NCBI RefSeq assembly: GCF_004331455.1
Contig: NZ_SJJR01000010.1
Coordinates: forward strand, 62,001-126,000
Direction: 5' to 3'
Length of the DNA: 64,000 nt
From: Micromonospora zingiberis
Lineage (GTDB): Bacteria; Actinomycetota; Actinomycetes; Mycobacteriales; Micromonosporaceae
Made by a program: the position numbers and the translations under genes. Position 1 is the first letter of the stretch. Each line of letters begins with the position of its first letter. Positions 49,819-58,187 of the stretch are shown here, piece by piece. The notes below the pieces were generated by a model. That model did not search any database. It was not told the origin of the DNA and was given only the letters and a program-made list of their open reading frames with translations.

Positions 49819-51168
49819 ATGAACCAGCCCACCGTGCCCGTCGACCGGGTCGCCTCGCCGCGCCGGATCGCCGCGCTCGCCCTGCCGGCCCTCGTGGTGC
49901 TCGCCGCCGAGCCGCTCTACGTCCTGGTTGACACCGCTGTCGTCGGGCACCTGGGCCGGGTGCCGTTGGCCGCGGTCGCCGTCGGTGGCACGGTGATGAC
50001 CCTCACCGCCTGGGTGGGCACCGTCGTCGCGTACGGCACGACCGGGCGCGCGGCCCGCCGCTACGGTGCCGGAGACCGGGCCGCCGCGGTGGCCGAGGGA
50101 GTCCAGTCCTCGTGGCTCGCCTTCGGCCTGGGGATGCTGGTCGTCGTCGGCATGCAGGTCGGCGGCCCGGCGCTGACCGGTGCCCTGGCCGGCGGTGGCG
50201 AAGTCGGCACCGCCGCTGGGGAGTGGCTGCGCATCGCCGCGTTCGGCGCACCCGGCCTGCTGCTCGCCGCCGCCGGGAACGGCTGGCTGCGCGGCGTGCA
50301 GGACACCCGCCGGCCCCTGCTGTTCGTGGTCGGCCCCAACCTGCTCTCCGCGGTGCTCTGTCCGGTGCTGGTCTACCCGGTGGGGATGGGCCTGAACGGC
50401 AGCGCGGTAGCGAACGTGATCGCCCAGACCCTCTCCGGCGTACTCTTCGTCGCGGCACTGGTGTCCGAGCGGGTGTCACTGCGTCCGCATCCCCGGATCA
50501 TCGGCCAGCAACTCGTGCTCAGCCGTGACCTGCTGATCCGTGGCCTGGCCTTCCAGGCCAGCTTCCTGTCCGCGACGGCGGTCGCCGCCCGCTTCGGCGC
50601 CGCCGCGGTCGGCGCCCACCAGATCGCGATACAGCTCTGGTTCTTCGCGGCGCTCGTGCTCGACGCGCTGGCCATCGCCGCGCAGGCGCTGGTCGGGGCC
50701 GCGCTCGGCGCCGGCGACGCCGCGGCGGCCCGCGCGTTGGCGCAGCGGATCGGTCGGTTCGGCGCGGTCTGCGGCGTGGCGTTCGCCGTGCTCGCGGCGG
50801 CCGGCACGGGCGTCGTACCGACCTGGTTCAGCTCTGATACGTCGGTGCACGAGCAGGCGCTGGTGGCCTGGCCCTGGTTCGTCGCCATGCTGCCGCTGGC
50901 CGGGGTGGTGTTCGCGCTCGACGGCGTGCTGATCGGTGCCGGCGACATTCGCTATCTGCGGAATCTCACCGTGGCCGGTGCGTTGGGCGGATTCCTCCCG
51001 GCGATCTGGCTCTCGCACGCCTTCGGCCTCGGCCTCGGTGGCATCTGGGCCGGCCTGCTGCTGTTCACCGTGATCCGGCTGATCGGGCTGCTGCTGCGCC
51101 TGGGTGGCGGCGCCTGGGCGGTGACCGGCGCGGTCCGCACCGAGCGCCACGCCGGTAGCGCCGCCTGA
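49819..51168 (+). CDS. dinF: MATE-family efflux transporter (DinF type)
   Basis: 449 residues from ATG 49819; GTG 49801 would add six. Twelve membrane helices. MATE signatures: IAALALPALVVLAAEPLYVL and VDTAVVGHLGRVPLAAVAVG in helix 1-2, GNGWLRGVQDTRRPLLFVVG mid-protein, AAVGAHQIAIQLWFFAALVL and IAAQALVGAALGAGD in the second bundle. It exports cationic drugs or toxic metabolites using Na+ or H+. M. tuberculosis dinF (Rv2836c) sits in the same place after the DHH gene. A dyad GTAGCGCTAC upstream may be its operator. Its TGA abuts the convergent gene's stop (TGATCA). Confidence 0.93.
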   Translation: MNQPTVPVDRVASPRRIAALALPALVVLAAEPLYVLVDTAVVGHLGRVPLAAVAVGGTVMTLTAWVGTVVAYGTTGRAARRYGAGDRAAAVAEGVQSSWLAFGLGMLVVVGMQVGGPALTGALAGGGEVGTAAGEWLRIAAFGAPGLLLAAAGNGWLRGVQDTRRPLLFVVGPNLLSAVLCPVLVYPVGMGLNGSAVANVIAQTLSGVLFVAALVSERVSLRPHPRIIGQQLVLSRDLLIRGLAFQASFLSATAVAARFGAAAVGAHQIAIQLWFFAALVLDALAIAAQALVGAALGAGDAAAARALAQRIGRFGAVCGVAFAVLAAAGTGVVPTWFSSDTSVHEQALVAWPWFVAMLPLAGVVFALDGVLIGAGDIRYLRNLTVAGALGGFLPAIWLSHAFGLGLGGIWAGLLLFTVIRLIGLLLRLGGGAWAVTGAVRTERHAGSAA

Positions 51169-51489
51169 TCACGCCTGGCTGTAGAGGGCGTAGATGAGCA
51201 TCACCAGGACCATCACCACGACCCAGGAGACGACGATGGCGACGAACTTGAAGCTGTTCGGATACCGCTGGTAGAGCCGGTCCCGGTCCTGCCAGGCCCA
51301 CCAGCGGCGGCGGACCCGCGCCGCGCCGGGCAGCGCGGCGACCGCCTCGGCGACCCGAACGCCCAGGGTGCGCCTCGGTGGCGGCGGGTCGAGCATCCAG
51401 TCGGGCAACGTGGTCGGCTGCCGGGGCGTACGCAGGCGCGGCGGCTCTTCGCTTGTCGGCCTGCCGGCGGGTGTGCCGTCGCTGGTCAT
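51169..51489 (-). CDS. Small protein with one C-terminal transmembrane helix
   Basis: 106 residues from ATG 51489 (GGGGAG six bases upstream). The N-terminal 45 residues are Thr/Pro/Arg-rich and disordered. A WMLDPPPPRRTLGVRVAEAV stretch leads to an Arg/Trp-rich segment and YPNSFKFVAIVVSWVVVMVL, a single tail anchor with only five residues after the helix. The anchored end suggests a membrane-attached cytoplasmic protein. No family recognised. Its stop is back-to-back with that of dinF, and it is divergent from truB. Confidence 0.72.
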   Translation of the reverse strand: MTSDGTPAGRPTSEEPPRLRTPRQPTTLPDWMLDPPPPRRTLGVRVAEAVAALPGAARVRRRWWAWQDRDRLYQRYPNSFKFVAIVVSWVVVMVLVMLIYALYSQA

Positions 51490-51620
51490 CTCGGTCTCCC
51501 CGTGGTCTGCGGCGCCAGCTCGACCGACGCCGATGCGCCCATCGTGGCAGTGCGGCTCCACGTCGTAAATCCGGTTTCGGCGGGCGGTCGTCCGCTGCCG
51601 GGGGCGCCGAGCCGATCTGG

Positions 51621-51626
51621 CAGGCT
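51621..51626 (+). promoter_or_regulatory. -10 element CAGGCT, leaderless start for truB
   Basis: CAGGCT plus eight bases then GTG 51635. The upstream GATCTGGCAGGCT is the same 13-mer as before the GNAT gene at 12059. Confidence 0.6.
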
Positions 51627-51634
51627 TGCACGTC

Positions 51635-52519
51635 GTGAGCACAGACGGTCTGATCGTGGTGGACAAGCCGGGCGGCATGACGTCGCACGACGTGGTGGCC
51701 CGGATCCGCCGGTTCGCGCGGACCCGCCGGGTGGGGCACGGGGGCACCCTCGATCCGATGGCCACCGGCGTGCTGGTGATCGGGGTGGGGCGGGCGACCC
51801 GCCTGCTGACGTACGTGATCGGCGCGGACAAGTGCTATGCCGCCACCATCCGGCTCGGGCAGTCCACCGTCACCGACGACGCGGAAGGCGACGTGATCGC
51901 CACCACGCCGGCCGGCGGGCTGACCGACGAGGCGATCCGAGCCGCCCTGGGCGCGCTGACCGGGGAGATCGACCAGGTGCCGAGCGCGGTGAGCGCCATC
52001 AAGATCGACGGGCAGCGGGCGTACAAGCGGGTCCGCGACGGCGAGAGCGTCGACCTGCCGGCCCGGCGGGTCACCGTGTCCCGGCTGGACGTGCTGGCGA
52101 TCCGGCGTGACCAGCCCGACGTGGTGGATGTCGACGTCGAGGTGGCCTGCTCGACCGGCACGTACATCCGGGCCATCGCCCGGGACGCGGGCCTGGCGCT
52201 GCGGGTCGGTGGCCACCTCACCGCGTTGCGACGTACCGCGGTGGGCGGGTTCGCGCTGGCCGAGTCCGCCACTCTCGACGAACTGGAGCGGCGGGCACCG
52301 GACGTGGTCGATCTGCCGCTGGCGGTCGCGGCCGGCCGGTTCTTCGCCCGTCGGGACGCCACCGCGAACGAGGCCAAGGTGCTCTCCCACGGCGGACCGC
52401 TCGACGCGGTCGGCCTCGCCGGGCCGTACGCGGTCTTCGATCCGGCCGGCGGGTTGATCGCTATCGTCAGCGAGCGGGCCGGCCGGGCCCGCGCGGAGAT
52501 CGTGCTCGCCCCGGCCTGA
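51635..52519 (+). CDS. truB: tRNA pseudouridine(55) synthase
   Basis: 294 residues from GTG 51635. Makes pseudouridine at position 55 of tRNA T-arms. Catalytic D40 lies in GHGGTLDPMATGVLVIGVGR; other motifs are LIVVDKPGGMTSHDVV, KCYAATIRLGQSTVTDDAEG, IDQVPSAVSAIKIDGQRAY and STGTYIRAIARDAG. The C-terminal PUA-like region is shorter than in E. coli, as usual for actinobacteria. The leaderless promoter explains the lack of a ribosome-binding site. Gene order truB-ribF-rpsO-pnp is conserved in the phylum. Confidence 0.96.
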   Translation: MSTDGLIVVDKPGGMTSHDVVARIRRFARTRRVGHGGTLDPMATGVLVIGVGRATRLLTYVIGADKCYAATIRLGQSTVTDDAEGDVIATTPAGGLTDEAIRAALGALTGEIDQVPSAVSAIKIDGQRAYKRVRDGESVDLPARRVTVSRLDVLAIRRDQPDVVDVDVEVACSTGTYIRAIARDAGLALRVGGHLTALRRTAVGGFALAESATLDELERRAPDVVDLPLAVAAGRFFARRDATANEAKVLSHGGPLDAVGLAGPYAVFDPAGGLIAIVSERAGRARAEIVLAPA

Positions 52520-52587
52520 CCGGGACCGCCGACCTGGCCGATGGCCGGGCCGGACAGCGGCAGAACCGGCGACAGGAGAGGAACAGC

Positions 52588-53517
52588 ATGCAGCGGTGGC
52601 GGGGGTACGACGCGGCGCCGGGAGGCTGGGGGCGGTCGGTCGTCACCATCGGCGTCTTCGACGGCGTGCACAAGGGCCATCAGGCCACCATCGGGCACGC
52701 CGTGGCCCGCGCCCGTGAACTGGGCGTGCAGTCGGTCGTGGTCACCTTCGACCCGCATCCGGCGGAGGTGGTCCGGCCGGGTTCCCATCCGGCGGTGCTC
52801 ACCGAGCCGGCGCGCAAAGCGGAGTTGATCGAGGCGCTCGGCGTCGACGTGCTCTGTGTGGTGCCGTTCACCCCCGAGTTCTCCCGGCTGCCCGCCGAGG
52901 CGTTCGTCCACGACGTGCTGGTCGAACACCTGCACGCCGCGTTGGTGGTGGTGGGGGACAACTTCCGGTTCGGGCACCGGGCGGCCGGGGACGTGGCACT
53001 GCTGGAGCGGCTCGGTCGTACGTTCGGCTTCGCCGTCGAGGGCGCCCCGCTGGTCGCCGAGGACGGCACGGTCTTCTCCTCGACGTACATCCGCTCGTGC
53101 GTGGATGCCGGCGACGTGACCGCGGCGACCGCCGCGCTGGGGCGCCCGCACCGGCTGGAGGGCGTGGTGGTCCGGGGCGACCAGCGCGGCCGTGAGCTGG
53201 GCTTTCCCACCGCCAACCTGCTCTGCCACCGGTACGCCGCGATTCCCGCCGACGGCATCTACGCCGCCTGGCTGGTCCGCCGGGGCCTGCGGCAGCCGCT
53301 GGCGGCGGCCGTGTCGATCGGTACGAACCCGACCTTCTCCGGCCGGGAGCGCCGGGTCGAGGCGTACGTGTTGGACTTCGACGGCGACCTGTACGGTGAG
53401 CGGCTCGCCCTGGACTTCGTGGCGCACCTGCGGGGGCAGGTCCGGTTCGACGCGATCGAGCCGCTGGTCGCCCAGATCGCCCAGGATGTCGAGCGGACCC
53501 GCCGGGCGCTGGCCTGA
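52588..53517 (+). CDS. ribF: Bifunctional riboflavin kinase / FAD synthetase
   Basis: 309 residues with AGGAGAGGAA before ATG 52588. Phosphorylates riboflavin to FMN and adenylylates FMN to FAD. The N-terminal nucleotidyltransferase has VTIGVFDGVHKGHQATIGHA (HxGH-like), VVVTFDPHPAEVV and SSTYIRSCVDAGDV. The C-terminal kinase has RGRELGFPTANLLCH (PTAN motif), GIYAAWLVRRG, SIGTNPTFSG and EAYVLDFDGDLYG with the catalytic Glu. Standard length. It follows truB by 68 bases and is probably co-transcribed. Confidence 0.97.
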   Translation: MQRWRGYDAAPGGWGRSVVTIGVFDGVHKGHQATIGHAVARARELGVQSVVVTFDPHPAEVVRPGSHPAVLTEPARKAELIEALGVDVLCVVPFTPEFSRLPAEAFVHDVLVEHLHAALVVVGDNFRFGHRAAGDVALLERLGRTFGFAVEGAPLVAEDGTVFSSTYIRSCVDAGDVTAATAALGRPHRLEGVVVRGDQRGRELGFPTANLLCHRYAAIPADGIYAAWLVRRGLRQPLAAAVSIGTNPTFSGRERRVEAYVLDFDGDLYGERLALDFVAHLRGQVRFDAIEPLVAQIAQDVERTRRALA

Positions 53518-53552
53518 GGGGCCTCATCCGGGCGATCGGGACGAGGTGCTGG

Positions 53553-53622
53553 TAGGCTGGCGGGGACGTCGGCTGACCGACGTGTGTCCTCGCATGTCTG
53601 CTCGACGCCGCGGATGCGAGGA
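53553..53622 (+). promoter_or_regulatory. rpsO promoter and structured leader
   Basis: TAGGCT at 53553-53558 would start a ~125-base leader. It folds into CGTCGG-CTGA-CCGACG (53567-53582) and a second stem TCCTCGCAT/ATGCGAGGA (53587-53595 with 53614-53622, 18-base loop). S15 in many bacteria represses its own mRNA by binding such a leader. The helices found here do not obviously match the known folds. Confidence 0.55.
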
Positions 53623-53691
53623 CGACTCCGGCAGCGGTGCCCATCCTGGCCCCCACGGACAGCATCGACAACCCACTGGAACAGGGAGAAC

Positions 53692-53961
53692 ATGGCGCTC
53701 GACCAGCAGTCCAAGGCCAAGATCCGCGAGGAGTACGCGACCGTCGAGGGCGACACCGGTTCGCCCGAGGTGCAGGTCGCGGTCCTCACCAAGCGGATCG
53801 CCGACCTCACCGAGCACCTGAAGGTGCACAAGCACGACCACCACAGCCGCCGTGGGCTGCTGCTGCTGGTCGGCCGCCGCCGTCGGCTGCTCAACTACGT
53901 GCAGAAGAAGGACATCAACCGCTACCGGTCGCTCATCGAGCGGCTCGGCCTGCGCCGGTGA
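53692..53961 (+). CDS. rpsO: 30S ribosomal protein S15
   Basis: 89 residues, exactly the usual size. Binds 16S rRNA central domain early in assembly. Motifs: REEYATVEGDTGSPEVQVAV, LTKRIADLTEHLKVHKHDHH, SRRGLLLLVGRRRRLLNYV and KKDINRYRSLIERLGLRR. GGGAG is seven bases before ATG. It has its own promoter and leader after ribF, and a terminator-like hairpin before pnp; such rpsO-pnp pairing is nearly universal. Confidence 0.98.
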   Translation: MALDQQSKAKIREEYATVEGDTGSPEVQVAVLTKRIADLTEHLKVHKHDHHSRRGLLLLVGRRRRLLNYVQKKDINRYRSLIERLGLRR

Positions 53962-53967
53962 CGTGAG

Positions 53968-53999
53968 ACGGGGGAGTGGCCACCTGGCTGCTCCCCCGT
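53968..53999 (+). terminator. Hairpin between rpsO and pnp
   Basis: ACGGGGGAG (53968-53976) pairs perfectly with CTCCCCCGT (53991-53999); inside the loop GCCA and TGGC can add four pairs. Acts as an attenuator or RNA-processing site in the rpsO-pnp transcript. Confidence 0.7.
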
Positions 54000-54185
54000 C
54001 GCCGTCCCACCTCGAGACACGGGCCGCGAGCACCCAGACAGGGGAGCCGTCGGCGTACCGGTCTCCGGTAGTGGCCTCCGGGCACCTCCGGCATCTCGCC
54101 GGTGGTCCCGGGCGCTTCGATCGAAGACCGGCCGTCGGTACAGCTCCCGCTCGTGGCCCCCGATGCGAAGGAGCATTGCCGCACC

Positions 54186-56552
54186 ATGACCGAGACCAAA
54201 CTCGGCACCGAATCCCGTACCGCCGTGATCGACAACGGGTCCTTCGGCACCCGTGAGATCACCTTCTCCACCGGCCGGCTGGCCCGCCAGGCCGCCGGCT
54301 CCGTCATCGCCCAGCTGGGCGAGACGGTCGTCCTCTCCGCCACCACCGCCGGCAAGCAGCCGAAGGAGCAGTTCGACTTCTTCCCGCTGACCGTGGACGT
54401 GGAGGAGCGGATGTACGCCGCGGGCCGCATCCCCGGCTCGTTCTTCCGCCGTGAGGGTCGCCCCAGCGAGGACGCCATCCTCACCTGCCGCCTGATCGAC
54501 CGGCCGCTGCGCCCGTCGTTCGTCAAGGGCCTGCGCAACGAGGTCCAGGTCGTCGAGACCATCCTCGCGCTCGACCCGCAGCACCCGTACGACGTGGTGG
54601 CGATCAACGCCGCCTCGATGTCGACCAAGCTGTCCGGCCTGCCGTTCTCCGGCCCGATCGGGGCCACCCGGATGGCCCACGTCGACGGCCAGTGGGTTGC
54701 CTTCCCGACCTACGAGGAGCTGAGCCGGGCCACCTTCGACATGGTCGTGGCCGGCCGCGCCCTGCCGGACGGCGACGTCGCGATCATGATGGTCGAGGCG
54801 GAAGCCACCGACCACACCGTGGGCCTGGTGGCCGCCGGTGCGGCGGCGCCGACCGAGGAGGTCGTGGCCAGCGGCCTGGAGGCCGCCAAGCCGGCCATCC
54901 GCGAGCTGTGCCGGGCGCAGAGCGAGCTGGCCGACGTGGCCGCGAAGCCGGTCGCCGAGTTCCCGGTCTTCCTGGACTACCAGGACGACGCGTACGACGC
55001 GGTCGCCGAGTTCGCCCGCGCCGACGTCGCCGAGGCCCTGCAGATCGCCGGCAAGGCGGACCGCGAGGAGGCCCTGGACGCGATCAAGGCCCGCCTGCTG
55101 GCGGAGGTCGCCCCGCGCTTCGAGGGCCGGGAGAAGGAACTCTCCGCCGCCTTCCGCTCGCTGACCAAGTCCGAGGTGCGCAGCCGGGTGCTGCGCGAGC
55201 AGGTCCGCATCGACGGCCGTGGCCCGCGCGACATCCGCCCGCTGAGCGCCGAGGTCGGCGTCCTGCCCCGGGTGCACGGCTCGGCGCTGTTCGAGCGCGG
55301 CGAGACCCAGATCCTCGGCGTCACCACGCTCAACATGCTGCGCATGGAGCAGGCGCTGGACACCCTCTCCCCGGAGAAGTCCAAGCGCTACATGCACAAC
55401 TACAACTTCCCGCCGTACTCGACCGGTGAGACCGGCCGGGTCGGCTCGCCGAAGCGCCGCGAGATCGGCCACGGTGCCCTCGCGGAGCGGGCACTGATCC
55501 CGGTGCTGCCCTCGCGGGAGGAGTTCCCGTACGCCATCCGGCAGGTCTCCGAGGCGCTCGGCTCCAACGGCTCCACCTCGATGGGCTCGGTCTGCGCCTC
55601 GACGCTGGGCCTGCTCTCCGCCGGTGTGCCGCTGAAGGCGCCGGTGGCCGGCATCGCCATGGGCCTCATCTCCGACGAGGTCGACGGCAAGACGCAGTAC
55701 GTCACGCTGACCGACATCCTCGGTGCCGAGGACGCCTTCGGTGACATGGACTTCAAGGTCGCCGGCACCCGGGACTTCGTCACCGCGTTGCAGCTCGACA
55801 CCAAGCTCGACGGCATCCCGTCCGACGTGCTGGCCGCCGCGCTCCAGCAGGCCCACGAGGCCCGGCAGACCATCCTCGACGTGATGCAGCGGGCGATCGA
55901 GGCCCCGGCCGAGATGTCCGACTACGCGCCGCGGGTCACCACGGTGAAGATCCCGGTCGACAAGATCGGCATGGTGATCGGCCCGAAGGGCCAGACCATC
56001 AACGCCATCCAGGACGAGACCGGCGCCGAGATCTCCATCGAGGACGACGGCACCATCTACGTCGGCGCCACCAACGGCCCGTCGGCGCAGGCGGCGGTCG
56101 AGCGGATCAACGCGATCGCCAACCCGACCCTGCCCAAGATGGGCGACCGCTTCCTCGGCACGGTGGTCAAGACCGCGCCGTTCGGCGCGTTCGTCTCGCT
56201 GCTGCCCGGCCGCGACGGTCTGCTGCACATCTCCAAGGTGGGCGACGGCAAGCGGGTCGAGAAGGTCGAGGACTTCCTCAACGTCGGCGACAAGGTCGAG
56301 GTCGAGATCGCCGACATCGACCAGCGCGGCAAGATCTACCTGGACAAGGTCCGCCCGGAGGGCGCCGAGGCACCGGCTGCCGCCGAGGAGGGCGGGGACC
56401 GGCCGGCCGGCCGTGACCGGGGTGACCGTGCCCCGCGTGACCGGGGTGACCGGGAGCGTGGCGGTGACCGGGGCGGCCGTGGCCCGGAGCGGGGCGAGGG
56501 CGGCGACGGTGGCGGGGACTCCCGGCCGCGTCGGCGCACCCGGCACAGCTGA
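54186..56552 (+). CDS. pnp: Polyribonucleotide nucleotidyltransferase
   Basis: 788 residues. Phosphorolytic 3'-5' exoribonuclease of RNA decay; trimer. Two RNase PH domains (~20-150 and ~345-560), linked by the helical PNPase domain; core site GSNGSTSMGSVCASTLGLLS and DAFGDMDFKVAGTRDFVTAL. KH domain near 595 (IGMVIGPKGQTINAIQDETG), S1 near 650-720 (GTVVKTAPFGAFVSLLPGRD). The C-terminal ~55 residues are RG/GD-rich (DRGDRAPRDRGDRERGGDR) as in actinobacteria, perhaps RNA-binding. ATG 54186 has AAGGAG at the long spacing of 12; no nearer in-frame start exists. A perfect terminator follows. Confidence 0.98.
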   Translation: MTETKLGTESRTAVIDNGSFGTREITFSTGRLARQAAGSVIAQLGETVVLSATTAGKQPKEQFDFFPLTVDVEERMYAAGRIPGSFFRREGRPSEDAILTCRLIDRPLRPSFVKGLRNEVQVVETILALDPQHPYDVVAINAASMSTKLSGLPFSGPIGATRMAHVDGQWVAFPTYEELSRATFDMVVAGRALPDGDVAIMMVEAEATDHTVGLVAAGAAAPTEEVVASGLEAAKPAIRELCRAQSELADVAAKPVAEFPVFLDYQDDAYDAVAEFARADVAEALQIAGKADREEALDAIKARLLAEVAPRFEGREKELSAAFRSLTKSEVRSRVLREQVRIDGRGPRDIRPLSAEVGVLPRVHGSALFERGETQILGVTTLNMLRMEQALDTLSPEKSKRYMHNYNFPPYSTGETGRVGSPKRREIGHGALAERALIPVLPSREEFPYAIRQVSEALGSNGSTSMGSVCASTLGLLSAGVPLKAPVAGIAMGLISDEVDGKTQYVTLTDILGAEDAFGDMDFKVAGTRDFVTALQLDTKLDGIPSDVLAAALQQAHEARQTILDVMQRAIEAPAEMSDYAPRVTTVKIPVDKIGMVIGPKGQTINAIQDETGAEISIEDDGTIYVGATNGPSAQAAVERINAIANPTLPKMGDRFLGTVVKTAPFGAFVSLLPGRDGLLHISKVGDGKRVEKVEDFLNVGDKVEVEIADIDQRGKIYLDKVRPEGAEAPAAAEEGGDRPAGRDRGDRAPRDRGDRERGGDRGGRGPERGEGGDGGGDSRPRRRTRHS

Positions 56553-56575
56553 TCTCCGACAGCACTGATCCACTG

Positions 56576-56606
56576 ACCGGCCGGGCGACGACGTCGCCCG
56601 GCCGGT
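56576..56606 (+). terminator. Terminator hairpin after pnp
   Basis: ACCGGCCGGGCGAC (56576-56589), 3-base gap GAC, then perfect complement 56593-56606. In RNA the last pairs open to give a 7-9-base loop. It separates pnp from pepR. Confidence 0.85.
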
Positions 56607-56646
56607 TCGTCACCAACCACCCTCGTCGTACTGGAAGCAGGTTGCC

Positions 56647-58065
56647 GTGAGTCGCACCCGGCGCTCGTCCTTCTCCGCAACTCGCCCGGGAGCGACGCCG
56701 CCGGGCACCGGCCGGCACGCCGCCGGCACCATCCGGGCGGCCGGCGGGTCGGTCCGGGCGGTGACCCGGACGTTGAGCGAGGACCCGTTGGGCGGTACGG
56801 TGCGCCGCACCGTGCTGCCCAGCGGGCTGCGCGTACTGACCGAGGCGATCCCGGCGATGCGCAGCGTCTCGTTCGGCATCTGGGTGGCGGTCGGCTCCCG
56901 CGACGAGACCGGACCGCAGGCCGGTGCCGCGCACTTCCTGGAACACCTGCTGTTCAAGGGCACCCGGAAGCGGGGCGCGCTGGAGATCTCCTCGTCCATC
57001 GAGGCGGTCGGCGGGGAGACCAACGCCTTCACCACGAAGGAGTACACCTGCTACTACGCGCGGGTGCTGGACGAGGACCTGCCGCTGGCCATCGACGTGA
57101 TGTGTGACCTGGTCGCCGACTCGGTGCTGGAACCGGCCGACGTGGAGACCGAACGGAACGTGATCCTCGAAGAGATCGCCATGCACGACGACGAGCCCGG
57201 TGACGAGGTGCACGACCTCTTCGCCCGGGCCGTCTACGGTGACCACCCGCTGGGCCGGCTGATCTCCGGCACCGCGGACACCGTCACGCCGATGACCCGC
57301 CGCCAGATCCAGACCTTCTACCGGCGCCGGTACGTCGCGCCGCAGATCGTCATCGCCGCCGCCGGCAACCTCGACCACACCGCCGTGGTCCGGCTGGTCC
57401 GGCAGGCGTTGCGGGGCACGCCGCTGGACACCGACCCGGCGCCGTCCGCGCCGTTCCGGCCGGCCACCCCGGCGGTACGCACCCGGGCCGCCGACACCGT
57501 GGTGGAGGCGAAGGAGACCGAGCAGGCGCACGTCGTGCTCGGCTGCCCGGGCATCGACCGGCTCGACGAGCGTCGCTTCGCGCTCGGCGTACTGAACAAC
57601 GTGCTCGGCGGTGGCATGTCCAGCCGGCTGTTCCAGGAGATCCGCGAGCAGCGAGGGCTGGCCTACTCGGTCTACTCCTACGCCAGCCAGTACGCCGACA
57701 GTGGCCTGTTCGGCGTCTACGCCGGCTGTGCCCCGGGGCGGGTCGACGAGGTCCTGGAGTTGACCCGCGCCGAGTTGGCGCGTACCGCCGAACACGGCAT
57801 CACCGAGGCCGAACTCGCCCGGGGCAAGGGGATGAGCAAGGGCGCGTTCGTGCTCGGGCTGGAGGACACCGGCTCACGGATGAGCCGGCTGGCCAAGGGT
57901 GAACTCCTCTACGGCGACCTGATGCCGGTCAACGAACTGCTCGACCGGGTCGACGCGGTCACCCTGGACGACGTGAACACCCTCGCCGCCGACCTGCTCG
58001 CCCGCCCGATGTCCCTGGCCGTGGTCGGGCCGTTCGCCGCCTCCGACTTCACCGCGCGCGGCTAG
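56647..58065 (+). CDS. pepR: M16-family zinc protease (PepR / PqqL-like)
   Basis: 472 residues from GTG 56647 (GGAAG upstream). Mitochondrial-processing-peptidase-like fold: inverted zinc motif HFLEHLLFKGT (~98-108), with the third ligand Glu in ETERNVILEEIAMHDDEP. Substrate-binding RLFQEIREQRGLAYSVYSYA lies in the C-terminal half, and LSVNVG-like repeats are absent. A disordered 45-residue N-terminus (Arg/Gly/Thr) is not conserved. Sits directly after pnp, as in M. tuberculosis (Rv2782c). Its natural substrate is unknown; processing of short peptides is likely. Confidence 0.95.
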   Translation: MSRTRRSSFSATRPGATPPGTGRHAAGTIRAAGGSVRAVTRTLSEDPLGGTVRRTVLPSGLRVLTEAIPAMRSVSFGIWVAVGSRDETGPQAGAAHFLEHLLFKGTRKRGALEISSSIEAVGGETNAFTTKEYTCYYARVLDEDLPLAIDVMCDLVADSVLEPADVETERNVILEEIAMHDDEPGDEVHDLFARAVYGDHPLGRLISGTADTVTPMTRRQIQTFYRRRYVAPQIVIAAAGNLDHTAVVRLVRQALRGTPLDTDPAPSAPFRPATPAVRTRAADTVVEAKETEQAHVVLGCPGIDRLDERRFALGVLNNVLGGGMSSRLFQEIREQRGLAYSVYSYASQYADSGLFGVYAGCAPGRVDEVLELTRAELARTAEHGITEAELARGKGMSKGAFVLGLEDTGSRMSRLAKGELLYGDLMPVNELLDRVDAVTLDDVNTLAADLLARPMSLAVVGPFAASDFTARG

Positions 58066-58072
58066 ACCGACA

Positions 58073-58131
58073 CCGTTCCGGCGGAATGGGGTGGTCCATC
58101 CCCATCGGATACCGCCACTGCGCCGGAACGG
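58073..58131 (+). terminator. Nested inverted repeat after pepR
   Basis: CCGTTCCGGCG (58073-58083) pairs perfectly with 58121-58131. Within the 37-base loop ATGGGG (58086-58091) pairs with 58100-58105. It follows the pepR stop by seven bases and precedes the dapB promoter, so it probably ends the pepR transcript. Its two-tier form resembles the dispersed palindromes elsewhere. Confidence 0.65.
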
Positions 58132-58174
58132 AGTCGATCACCCGCCTCTCCCATCGTCGGGTAGCCGATTGGGA

Positions 58175-58180
58175 TAGGTT
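58175..58180 (+). promoter_or_regulatory. -10 element TAGGTT, leaderless start for dapB
   Basis: TAGGTT plus GTGCCGC then GTG 58188; seven-base spacing. Confidence 0.65.
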
Positions 58181-58187
58181 GTGCCGC

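Noticed and set aside
53922..56573. Long minus-strand frame opposite pnp
   Set aside because: Shadow; pnp domains are intact on the plus strand.
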